This document shows, one piece after another, positions 1 through 7,274 of a stretch of DNA of 64,000 bases (positions within the stretch are counted from its first letter, which is position 1; every line of letters starts with the position of its first letter). The notes beneath the pieces were generated by a model. It was not told the origin of the DNA. It was given only the letters and a program-made list of their open reading frames with translations, and did no database searches. A program made the position numbers and the translations under genes. Origin of the DNA: CADEDH01 sp039029735 (lineage in GTDB: Bacteria > Actinomycetota > Acidimicrobiia > Acidimicrobiales > SZUA-35); NCBI GenBank assembly GCA_039029735.1, contig JBCCFL010000028.1, forward strand, positions 1 to 64,000, written 5' to 3'.

Positions 1-780
1 GATCGACTCCACCTCGTTGTACGAGAGCTCGTCAGGGTTGGCCTCGTGGGCATCGATCAACTCCGACGCCAGGTCGTCGCCCCGCTCGTCTCGCTTCGAC
101 GCTGTGAAGTCGCGGCAGTAGCGCCAGTAGGCCACCATCTGCTCGGCGATCTCCGCCTGCTGGGCGGCCGAGGGCTGCCCCCACGAGAAGGCCTTGCGGT
201 CGCCACACCAGTCCTTCAGCATCTCGTCGTCGCCTTCGGGGAAGCCGATGAAGCGAAACACCGTCTCGCCAGGCAGCGGAAAGGCGAAGGCGTCGACGAA
301 CTCAGCCGGTGAGCCGGCTGCGATCATTGCATCGATCAGCTCGTTGCTCCGGCGCCGGATGTAGGGCTCCAGCGTCTTGATCCGCTTGTTCGAGAACCCC
401 TGGCGGGTGTACACCCGGATCACGCCGTGGTCGGGCTCGGGGCGGTTCGACATCACCGCCACCGGGTTGTAGTCCGGGGCGGCCAGGATCTCCTGGGCCG
501 CAGGGCCGAGCGGGAACACCGGATCCTGCACGTTCACCGAGGCGAAGGTCTCGTGGTCGGTGAAGATCGCCTCGATGTCGGCCATGTCGCTCACCACGAG
601 GTAGCCGAGCTTCTCGGCGTAGAACACCGAGTGCTCGGCGGCGAGATCGGCGGCGATCGGGTAGGGGTCGGCCAGGTAGTCGTCGTTGAGGGGGCTCCAC
701 GACGCGTGCATCGGGCATCCGCTCGGCGGCTCGGGCCGGTCGAGGCGTTCAGAGTGGTAGGCGCCGGTTTCGGTGGTCAT
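1..780 (-). CDS. Cytochrome P450, N-terminal 260 residues (runs off left edge)
   Basis: The frame is open from an ATG at 780 to the window edge, so the C-terminal half with the ExxR and haem-cysteine motifs lies outside. Visible P450 features are the N-terminal beta region (PLNDDYLADPYPIAADL), the C-helix pattern NRPEPDHGVIRVYTRQGFS, and the SNKRIKTLEPYIRRR segment that follows it. A GGGAG ribosome site precedes the ATG. It lies 27 nt downstream of hpaH, which suggests cotranscription with hpaR-hpaH. By inference it hydroxylates or O-demethylates an aromatic compound feeding the ring-cleavage pathway; the substrate cannot be read from the sequence. Confidence 0.85.
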   Translation of the reverse strand, partial: MTTETGAYHSERLDRPEPPSGCPMHASWSPLNDDYLADPYPIAADLAAEHSVFYAEKLGYLVVSDMADIEAIFTDHETFASVNVQDPVFPLGPAAQEILAAPDYNPVAVMSNRPEPDHGVIRVYTRQGFSNKRIKTLEPYIRRRSNELIDAMIAAGSPAEFVDAFAFPLPGETVFRFIGFPEGDDEMLKDWCGDRKAFSWGQPSAAQQAEIAEQMVAYWRYCRDFTASKRDERGDDLASELIDAHEANPDELSYNEVESI

Positions 781-807
781 CGGATCTCCCTCGGTCGGTG
801 CAGTCGG

Positions 808-1629
808 TCAGCGCTCGCCTTCGAAGGCGAGGCCGAAACAGCCCTGGGGGCCGTAGTCGAACTCGAACTCGTCGCCAGGGCGCACGTCGATCGGGCGGGT
901 GAACGAGCCGGCCAGGATCGTCTGACCGGCTTCCAGTGCGAGGCCCTGCTCCGCGTAGCGATGGGCGAGCCAGGCGATGCCGAACGCCGGGTGGCCGAGC
1001 ACGCCGGCCGCAAGCCCGGTCTCTTCCACCACACCGTTGCGGCGGGCGATGGCGCCCACCCAGCCCAAGTCGAGCTGGCGAGGAGCGATTCGCGAGCCAC
1101 CGCACACGATGCCGGCGTCGGCCGCGTTGTCGGCGATGGTGTCGATCACGGTGCGGGGGCGGCCGGTCTCGGGATCGCGGCGGTACGACCGGGCGTCGAT
1201 GAGTTCCACCGCTGGCACGATGAAGTCGGTGGCGTCGAGCACGTTGTCCACGTTGAGGTCGCGGCCGACGAGATCGGAACGGAGCACGAACGCCAACTCC
1301 ACCTCCAGTTTGAGGTCGCAGAAGTCGGCGGCCGACAGTTCCGAGTCGGGCTCGAACACCATGGCATCGGTGATGAAGCCCGAATCAGGCGTGTCGATCT
1401 GCATCGCTGCCTGCATCGCCCGCGAGGTGAGCCCGATCTTGTGGCCGACGATCTCGGCGCCGCGCTCGACCTGGCGTTCGCGCCAGGCGGCCTGGATTGC
1501 ATAGGCGTCGTCGATCGTGGCGTCGGGATACACCGAGGTGGTCTGGCGAATCGGTGCCACCGCGACTGCGGCGTTGTCGAGCAGAGTCGCCTCGGCGGTG
1601 ATCTGGTCGGCGCTGAGCGTGAGCGTCAC
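808..1629 (-). CDS. hpaH: 2-oxo-hept-4-ene-1,7-dioate hydratase (HpaH/HpcG family)
   Basis: This 273-residue protein belongs to the fumarylacetoacetase-like hydratase family and matches the usual HpaH length (about 267). The segment VGHKIGLTSRAMQ is typical of HpaH, and the metal-binding region (LKLEVELAFVL) follows. In homoprotocatechuate degradation HpaH hydrates 2-oxo-hept-4-ene-1,7-dioate before aldol cleavage to pyruvate and succinic semialdehyde. The GTG start overlaps the hpaR stop in a GTGA arrangement (1626-1629), implying translational coupling. The related MhpD/DmpE hydratases are the main alternative; the neighbours hpaR and hpaE favour HpaH. Confidence 0.87.
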   Translation of the reverse strand: MTLTLSADQITAEATLLDNAAVAVAPIRQTTSVYPDATIDDAYAIQAAWRERQVERGAEIVGHKIGLTSRAMQAAMQIDTPDSGFITDAMVFEPDSELSAADFCDLKLEVELAFVLRSDLVGRDLNVDNVLDATDFIVPAVELIDARSYRRDPETGRPRTVIDTIADNAADAGIVCGGSRIAPRQLDLGWVGAIARRNGVVEETGLAAGVLGHPAFGIAWLAHRYAEQGLALEAGQTILAGSFTRPIDVRPGDEFEFDYGPQGCFGLAFEGER

Positions 1630-2114
1630 GGGGTCTCCGTTCGGACGGGGGGTGAAGGCGCGAGCGGGTCGAGTTCGGCGAGGTCCTTCAGCTCGTCGAG
1701 CAGGCGGCCGAGCCGCTCGGCGCCGAAGGCCTCCTCGATCTGGTTGTAGATCGCCTCGGATCGGGGGGCCACCTCGGCCACGAGGGCCCGACCCCGTGCG
1801 GTGAGAGCGATCGTGGAGCGCCGTTGATCGTGGGCCATGGTGTGACGCTCGATGAGTTGGCGCCGTTCGAGATGCGACAGGATACGCGAAAGGCTCGGCG
1901 CCAACAGCGAGGTCGACGCTGCAAGGGCACTCGCCTCCGGTCCATCGGGTGCGTTGCTGCCATCGCCGTGCGGTGATGCCGCCGTGAGCGCCCGCAACAC
2001 CCGCCACTGCTGCTCGGTGAGGTCATGCTCGGCCAGGAGGGGCCGGAAGCTGCGCATTGCCGCCTCTCGGGCGCGGAGCAACGCCATCGGGAGCGACTCG
2101 TCGAACGAGCGCAT
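1626..2114 (-). CDS. hpaR: MarR-family repressor, HpaR-like
   Basis: The protein closely follows E. coli HpaR through the N-terminal helix (ALLRAREAAMRSFRPLL, LTEQQWRVLRAL) and the winged helix (MAHDQRRSTIALTARGRAL). HpaR represses the homoprotocatechuate meta-cleavage genes and responds to pathway intermediates. In-frame starts exist at 2171, 2162 and 2129, but the ATG at 2114 begins MRSFDESLPMALL, aligning with the E. coli start, and the upstream ones overlap or precede the putative promoter. About 25 extra residues follow the recognition region (PHGDGSNAPDGPEAS) compared with E. coli HpaR. It heads the operon hpaR-hpaH-P450. Confidence 0.85.
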   Translation of the reverse strand: MRSFDESLPMALLRAREAAMRSFRPLLAEHDLTEQQWRVLRALTAASPHGDGSNAPDGPEASALAASTSLLAPSLSRILSHLERRQLIERHTMAHDQRRSTIALTARGRALVAEVAPRSEAIYNQIEEAFGAERLGRLLDELKDLAELDPLAPSPPVRTETP

Positions 2115-2148
2115 GGCCGGTGCCGTCACGGACCGTGGTGCAGATTCG

Positions 2149-2167
2149 CTGATACTGCACATGTTAA
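2149..2167 (-). promoter_or_regulatory. hpaR promoter with TGCACATGTTAA operator-like motif
   Basis: TTAACATGTGCA (read on the minus strand, 2167-2156) is an imperfect palindrome directly upstream of a possible -10 TATCAG (2154-2149). The identical 12-mer occurs at 7209-7220 before hpaE. The position fits autorepression by HpaR. The -35 is weak. Confidence 0.5.
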
Positions 2168-2174
2168 CCATCTT

Positions 2175-2229
2175 GGGCCGGGGTACGCCGCAGATGCAAC
2201 CCCGGCCCGGTCGCCCGCCCCGGCGACCG
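2175..2229. terminator. Two adjacent GC-rich hairpins
   Basis: GGGCCGGGG (2175-2183) pairs with CCCCGGCCC (2200-2208), and CGGTCGCC (2208-2215) pairs with GGCGACCG (2222-2229). They lie downstream of the coiled-coil gene stop at 2274 on the minus strand and upstream of hpaR. There is no U-tract, as is common for actinobacterial terminators. Confidence 0.45.
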
Positions 2230-2273
2230 CTCAGATCAGACTGTGGAACGCAGCCTGTCCCGAGCAGGTCCGC

Positions 2274-3455
2274 CTAGTTCCAGGGGTCGTCGTCCTTGGA
2301 GTTGTTGAGATACGTCTCCCGGGTTGGCCGGTGGTACGGATCGGTGAGCGGGAAGCGCTCCACGAGGTCGGCCGCCTGGGGCACCCAGTTGTCGCGTTCG
2401 ATCCGGCCCGGGAAGGCCTCGATGGCCTCGGTCACCTTGGCAACATCGTCGGCGGTGAATGCTGCCAGCTGCTCCCAGGTCTGGATGCCGAACGAGTTCA
2501 GCGTCCGTTCCATCACGGGGCCGATGCCCTTCACGACCTTCAGGTCGTCCACATGGGCCGCCCCAGGGGTGCCGAGGCTGGTGGTGCCGGACTGCCAGCT
2601 GGGCGCCCCGCCGCCGACGAGCGCGTTGATCTCGTGATCGCCACTCGGCGCAGCCTCCGCGTTGGCCTTGAACTCCTCGAGATCAGCCATGTGCTCACGC
2701 AGGAGCACGATCTGGTTCGTGGCGTCGGTGAGCTGCGCCGACAGGTCGTTCGACCGGCTCTTGCAGGCGGACAGATCGGCTTCGAGTGCCGCTGTCCGAC
2801 TCTGTGAGGCCTCCAGCTCGGCGCTGGTGTCGGCCCCACCGGCCTTGAAGGCCATGAGGTCGGCATCGAGCTGCTCGGCCCGGCCGCTTGTGGTTGCGAG
2901 CTCCGCTTCGAGATCGTCGGCTCTGGTGTTGGCCGTCGCCAACTGCGCTTCGAGGTTGCCGGTGCGAGCACTCGTTGCCCCCACTTGCGCCTCGAAGTCG
3001 GCGGCGCGTTCGTTGGCGGCGGCAAGCTGGGCTTCGAGTTCGGTCGATCGGGCCGTCGCCGCGGCAACGTCGGCTTCGAGGTCGTTCGAGCGGGTGGTGG
3101 CCACACCGAGGCGAGCTTCCAAGTCCGTGTTGCGGGTGTCGGCCGCCTTGAGCCGGCCGTCGAGATCCGCTTGCCGTGACGTGGCAACCGCCAGGTCGCC
3201 CTCGAAGCCACCGGCTCGGGTGTTGGCCGCAGTGAGATCACCTTCGAGGGCGGTGATGCGTTCCTCGCCGGCCCGCACGTCGCCTTCGAGCCTCGTACGG
3301 GTGGCGGCGAACGCCTCGCGTTGGTCGGTCAGTTGCTCGTCGATGATGCCGTCGACGCGCCGCCGCCAGAACCACCACCAGAGGAGGCCGAGCAGCAGCC
3401 CGAACAAGAAGCAGAGGAGGAGAGCGAAGAAGATGTTGGTGAGCCACCAGGCCAT
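2274..3455 (-). CDS. Membrane-anchored coiled-coil protein with C-terminal helix-hairpin-helix domain
   Basis: The 393-residue protein starts with a very hydrophobic segment (residues 3-30, rich in L, F and W) followed by RRR, giving one membrane anchor. Residues 40-270 form a long coiled coil made of about twelve 14-residue units of the pattern LEAxLAAAxTRxxD. Residues 297-360 (VDDLKVVKGIGPVMERTLN) resemble the HhH/DUF4332-type domain also found after coiled coils in other bacterial envelope proteins. An AAAGGA site precedes the ATG. The BON-OmpA gene lies 55 nt upstream in the same direction, so the two are probably one operon with an envelope role. The specific function is unknown. Confidence 0.75.
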   Translation of the reverse strand: MAWWLTNIFFALLLCFLFGLLLGLLWWWFWRRRVDGIIDEQLTDQREAFAATRTRLEGDVRAGEERITALEGDLTAANTRAGGFEGDLAVATSRQADLDGRLKAADTRNTDLEARLGVATTRSNDLEADVAAATARSTELEAQLAAANERAADFEAQVGATSARTGNLEAQLATANTRADDLEAELATTSGRAEQLDADLMAFKAGGADTSAELEASQSRTAALEADLSACKSRSNDLSAQLTDATNQIVLLREHMADLEEFKANAEAAPSGDHEINALVGGGAPSWQSGTTSLGTPGAAHVDDLKVVKGIGPVMERTLNSFGIQTWEQLAAFTADDVAKVTEAIEAFPGRIERDNWVPQAADLVERFPLTDPYHRPTRETYLNNSKDDDPWN

Positions 3456-3510
3456 GGGATGAGGGTTCCTTTCCGATCGTGGTCGTGAGACGAATCGCCG
3501 AGCCGAGGGC

Positions 3511-4575
3511 TCAGGAGTCGGTCAGCTCCCACTCGATCCGGCGGTTTCGTTGTTTGTCTTCGACTGTTTCTTCGGGATCGACCTTGGGTTCGCGCTCGCC
3601 CCGGCCCTGAGCTTCGAGGCGTTCAGCCGGCACGCCGCCGGTGTCGACGAGGTACTGGCGAACGGCTTCCGCCCGGCGCAGGCTCAGGGCGTCGTTTGCG
3701 GCGGCGTCGCCGTCGGAGTCGGTGTGGCCGACGATGACCAGGTCGCCCGCGTTCGGGTTGGCGTTGAGCGTGGCTGCGGCCTCGTCGAGCGTGGCCGACG
3801 ACGATGAACTGATCGTGGCCCGGCCGGAGTCGAACTCGATCGGCTCCAGTGCGAACAGGTCGGTGAGCTGCTCGTCAACGGTGGTGACCGACGTGTTGTC
3901 GATCACGTCCAAGCCAGCAACGCCGGCGATGGCCTCGGCCGTCGCCTTCCAGTTCGCCTGTTGGTCGTCCGAGCCTGCCTCGCCAGCGAGGCGCACCGCC
4001 CCGCCGGTGGCGCTGACGGCGGCGTCGACCTCGATCTCGTCCACCACGGCGCCGTCGAAGGTCGCCGAAGCGGCATCGATGAGGTCGGAGCGGATCGCAT
4101 CGCTCGCCACCGCGCCTTGGAGGGTCAGCGTCCCGTCGGCGGTGGCCTGGGCCGAGAGTGCGGCGGGGGAGAGCGCAACCGCCTGCTCGTCGTCGGCCGC
4201 GCCAGCTGCGTCATCGGTCTCGGGCGCAGCAACGGCTTCGGCCTGCCCCTCGTCCACGTCGGTACCGCCGTCGGCGTCGAGCGCCTCGCCATCCGCATCC
4301 GCATCGGCATCGAGCAGGCCGACCACGTCCCAACTCGAATCGAGGTCCTCGACCGCCGCAACCGCGATGTCGCGCTCGGGCACTGAGTCGAATCCGGTGA
4401 GTCGGACGTCCAGCCCGTCGACGATCTCCACCCGATCCTCACTGATGCCGGCCGCCTCGGCGGCGAGGCTTCTTGCCTCGTTCTGGAGCATCGAGGAAAC
4501 GATCCAGGTCTTGAGCAGGAGGATCAGCAGGACCGCCAGCGGCCACCACCAGTTGCGCTGCAACCACGTAATCAC
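3511..4575 (-). CDS. BON and OmpA-like domain envelope protein (ArfA/Rv0899-like architecture)
   Basis: A GTG start at 4575 is chosen because AAAGGA lies 12 nt upstream and the protein then begins VITWLQRNWWWPLAVLLILL, an immediate membrane helix. Two BON-like beta-alpha units follow (one around residues 40-90, one around 140-240), separated by an acidic Asp/Ala-rich linker. The C-terminus is an OmpA peptidoglycan-binding domain (FDSGRATIS, IVGHTDSDGD, LSLRRAEAVRQYL, NRRIEWEL). M. tuberculosis ArfA has the same order: helix, BON, OmpA. Likely role: anchoring an envelope complex to peptidoglycan, perhaps with the downstream coiled-coil protein. Confidence 0.82.
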   Translation of the reverse strand: MITWLQRNWWWPLAVLLILLLKTWIVSSMLQNEARSLAAEAAGISEDRVEIVDGLDVRLTGFDSVPERDIAVAAVEDLDSSWDVVGLLDADADADGEALDADGGTDVDEGQAEAVAAPETDDAAGAADDEQAVALSPAALSAQATADGTLTLQGAVASDAIRSDLIDAASATFDGAVVDEIEVDAAVSATGGAVRLAGEAGSDDQQANWKATAEAIAGVAGLDVIDNTSVTTVDEQLTDLFALEPIEFDSGRATISSSSSATLDEAAATLNANPNAGDLVIVGHTDSDGDAAANDALSLRRAEAVRQYLVDTGGVPAERLEAQGRGEREPKVDPEETVEDKQRNRRIEWELTDS

Positions 4576-4665
4576 GGTGAGCTGTCGTCCTTTCTGACGG
4601 TTTGGGTGCGCCGCGGAGCTCCTGCTGCGCGACGAAACAAGCCCTGCGGCTGAGATGTCGCCCAT

Positions 4666-4684
4666 GCACCACGTGTGGTGGTGC
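4666..4684. repeat. Inverted repeat upstream of the BON-OmpA gene
   Basis: GCACCAC (4666-4672) and GTGGTGC (4678-4684) flank a 5-nt loop. It lies in the 168-nt gap between the MFS stop and the BON-OmpA start, so it could be a short terminator for the MFS genes or an operator. Nothing else was recognised in this gap. Confidence 0.35.
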
Positions 4685-4743
4685 GTGTGTCTATCAGTCG
4701 CCGGAGAGGGCTGACGAGTCGCGAATCTTTTGCGCGTGTTCCG

Positions 4744-5949
4744 TCACGTTGCGCCGCTGGAGCGGTGCTCGTGGGCTCGGCTCCGCCAGAACTCGGCCGC
4801 CAGCCACAGCCCGATCACGGTGGTCACGAGCATTGCGCCCGCTGCCACCGAGTACGCGGTGGCTCGGCCCGAGGTCTCGTAGACGGCGCCGACCACCACT
4901 GCGGTCAGGCCGGCGGCCAGGGCCTGGCCGGCGCCTATCAGGCCTTGGGCACCGGCCTGTCGTTCCTCGGGAACCGCCATCGCCATGGCCACTCCCGATG
5001 CGGCGATCGTCAGTGCATCGGAGATGGCGTGGCCCATGGCCACGGCGAAGATCCAGCCACCGTTCGGGAGCTGGCCGTAGGAGAACATGAAGAGGGCGCC
5101 TAGCACGAGGCCTGCACTGGCCACGCGGAACGGGCCAACTCGCTGGGCCAGGCGGCCCCCAGTTGGGCCGAGCACGATCAGCGGAAGGGCGAACAGGGTG
5201 ATGCCGAGGTTCGCCACCCAGTCGGCGGTGTTCAGATCGTCGTGCACCACGTCCCAGAGGGCGTCGAACGCCCCGATCATGAGGAAGGCACCAGCGGCGA
5301 GCACCACGGCGCCGGCGACAACGGGGCTGCGGAGGAGGTCGAGCGCCAGGGTCTGACCGCTGTCGTCGACTGTCTCGACCACGTCGACGAATCGGGTTGG
5401 AATCATCAGTAGGAGGGTGAGCCCCGCCACCACGAGGAACGGCGCAGGGAGCCCGAAGGGGCCCACGAGCACTGCCGACACCGCCGGTCCGAGCGCGAAT
5501 CCGAACACGTCGGCGCTCAACAGGCGGCCCAGGTTCTGGCCCATGTTCTCGGGGTCTTCGAGGATCACGATGCGGCGGATGGCCGGTAGGGCGGCCCCGA
5601 TGCCCAGCCCCGACACCACCCGGCCGATGAGCAGCACCTCGAAGGTCTGGCCGAGCGCCATGGCCACCAGGCCGATCACGTTGATCAGCACACCGGCCAG
5701 GATCACCGTGCGAGCGCGGCCGCGGTCGGCCACCGGGGCGATGAAGGTCTGCGCGACGAAGGCGGCGATGAACCCGAGGCCGATCAGCCATCCGATTGCG
5801 GCTTCGCTGATCTGGTACGCGTTGCGGAAGTCGGCCACCACGGTGAACAGCACGCCGTACCCCATCGCCAGCGACGCCGAGAGCGCGCTGAAGATCCACA
5901 CCGACCTGCTGGGAGGAGCGGGAGCGGCGGCGGTGTGCGGCGCGGTCAT
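4744..5949 (-). CDS. MFS transporter
   Basis: The 401-residue protein has about 12 hydrophobic segments. The loop after TM2 (APVADRGRARTVILAG) is the MFS motif A region, and GRVVSGLGIGAALPAIRRI is a motif-B-like arginine helix. It lies 6 nt downstream of another MFS gene, so the two form an operon divergent from hpaE. Membrane exporter or importer; the substrate is unknown. Proximity to the aromatic ring-cleavage genes suggests an aromatic acid, as with the MFS permease HpaX, but this is inference. Confidence 0.8.
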   Translation of the reverse strand: MTAPHTAAAPAPPSRSVWIFSALSASLAMGYGVLFTVVADFRNAYQISEAAIGWLIGLGFIAAFVAQTFIAPVADRGRARTVILAGVLINVIGLVAMALGQTFEVLLIGRVVSGLGIGAALPAIRRIVILEDPENMGQNLGRLLSADVFGFALGPAVSAVLVGPFGLPAPFLVVAGLTLLLMIPTRFVDVVETVDDSGQTLALDLLRSPVVAGAVVLAAGAFLMIGAFDALWDVVHDDLNTADWVANLGITLFALPLIVLGPTGGRLAQRVGPFRVASAGLVLGALFMFSYGQLPNGGWIFAVAMGHAISDALTIAASGVAMAMAVPEERQAGAQGLIGAGQALAAGLTAVVVGAVYETSGRATAYSVAAGAMLVTTVIGLWLAAEFWRSRAHEHRSSGAT

Positions 5950-5955
5950 CGAGGT

Positions 5956-7125
5956 TCAGACTCCCCTGGGGAGGCGCAGCGAGGCGGCCGCGCCCACCAC
6001 GGCGAGGGCCGACGACAGGAGGAACACCGTGAGGAACGACCCGGTGAGATCCGCGAGCAGCCCACCGATCTGGGGCGACAGCATCTGGGCCACACCGAAG
6101 GCGAGCGTGGCGGCGGCGAAGCTCGGGCCGTAGGTCTCCGTGGTGGTGTTCGACACCACGTACAAGGTGATCATCGTTGGAACCCCAGCGAACGTGAGCC
6201 CGATTGCCGCCGATCCCACGAGCGTGGGGACGTACCAGCCTGGCAGTACCAGCAGGGTCACCACCATCCACAGGCCGAAGGCGATCGTGAGGGCCCATCG
6301 TGGGCCGATCCGGGTGCCAAGCAGGATGAACAGCGGACCGCCGAACATCACGGCCACCCCCAACACGGTGAAGGCAAGCGATGCGTCGTCGCTCGTCCAG
6401 CCGTTGTCGTCTTCGAGGCGGCTGCTCAGGAACGCGACCACGAGCAGGTACATGAGGCCGAACACCGTGTAGGCCGCGGTGAGGGGCAGCCATCCCGGCA
6501 TCATCCGCAACTCCGCGAACCCACCGATGGAGGTCGGGCCGGCGGGTCGTTGCTGGGCGTGGCGCACCACTGTGTAGGTGGCCAACAGCACGCCGGCGGC
6601 GATCACCGCCATCACCAGGTAGGCCGTGCGCCAGCTGTCGTCGGCGGCACCGTCGCCGTTGCGGAGCACGGCACCGAGCTGGCCCACGAAGAGGATGCCG
6701 AATCCGATGCCGGAGCCGAGCACGGCAACGGCGATGTTTCGGCGCTCGGGGCTCAGCGCGGCCGCCGCGATGGCCGGGGACGGGATCCACACCAGGGCGC
6801 CGCCGAAACCGCTGGCGAACATGGCCACGGCGAGCACCCACGGGCTCGGGGCAATGAGAGCCAGCACGAGGCCGGCGGTGGCGAGCACCACGCCGAGGCG
6901 CAAGACGGGCAGGAGGCGCCATCGCCCCGAAAGCATCGCCACGGCGAGTGAGCCCACCAGGTATGCCCCGACGTTCACCGTGCCGAGCGATCCGGCGATC
7001 GTGTTGGAGAACCCCAGATCATCGCGGATTGCTGGCAGCAGCGCCCCGAACGCGAAGCGGCCGAAGGACTGGGCCACGGCCGCGCCGAGGGCGAGTATCG
7101 CCACGGTGACCGGCCCTCTCCACAT
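5956..7125 (-). CDS. MFS transporter (YbfB/YjiJ-like)
   Basis: The ATG at 7125 has GGAGG 8-12 nt upstream and begins MWRGPVTVAILALG, directly entering TM1. An upstream in-frame ATG at 7215 lacks a ribosome site and would overlap the hpaE operator. The protein is 389 residues with about 12 membrane segments; AQSFGRFAFGALLPAI in TM1 is typical of YbfB/YjiJ-type MFS proteins. It is divergent from hpaE across a 149-nt regulatory region, so HpaR may control it too. Probable role: transport of an aromatic acid or related compound (inference). Confidence 0.8.
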   Translation of the reverse strand: MWRGPVTVAILALGAAVAQSFGRFAFGALLPAIRDDLGFSNTIAGSLGTVNVGAYLVGSLAVAMLSGRWRLLPVLRLGVVLATAGLVLALIAPSPWVLAVAMFASGFGGALVWIPSPAIAAAALSPERRNIAVAVLGSGIGFGILFVGQLGAVLRNGDGAADDSWRTAYLVMAVIAAGVLLATYTVVRHAQQRPAGPTSIGGFAELRMMPGWLPLTAAYTVFGLMYLLVVAFLSSRLEDDNGWTSDDASLAFTVLGVAVMFGGPLFILLGTRIGPRWALTIAFGLWMVVTLLVLPGWYVPTLVGSAAIGLTFAGVPTMITLYVVSNTTTETYGPSFAAATLAFGVAQMLSPQIGGLLADLTGSFLTVFLLSSALAVVGAAASLRLPRGV

Positions 7126-7208
7126 GTCCGCGACCTCCAGTCGTGGCGTCGGTACTCGACCGGCGCAGGGTAGGGGACCGGGCCGGCCGGACACCAACGG
7201 CCAACTAA

Positions 7209-7237
7209 TGCACATGTTAAATAGTTTCGGCTATGGT
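7209..7237 (+). promoter_or_regulatory. hpaE promoter with TGCACATGTTAA operator-like motif
   Basis: TGCACATGTTAA at 7209-7220 is identical to the motif before hpaR. A possible -10 TATGGT lies at 7232-7237, which puts the -35 at about 7209-7214, inside the motif. A repressor bound here would block hpaE transcription and could also affect the divergent MFS gene. Confidence 0.5.
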
Positions 7238-7274
7238 GTTCATGCAGACCCGAGCGAACCCTGAGGACGGCGTC

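Noticed and set aside
427..1749. Long plus-strand frame (440 codons) opposite the P450, hpaH and hpaR
   Set aside because: Antisense shadow created by GC-rich codon structure; the minus-strand proteins have clear family motifs.
7233..7274. Upstream hpaE start (ATG 7233)
   Set aside because: It overlaps the putative -10; the ATG at 7275 has a ribosome site and fits family length.
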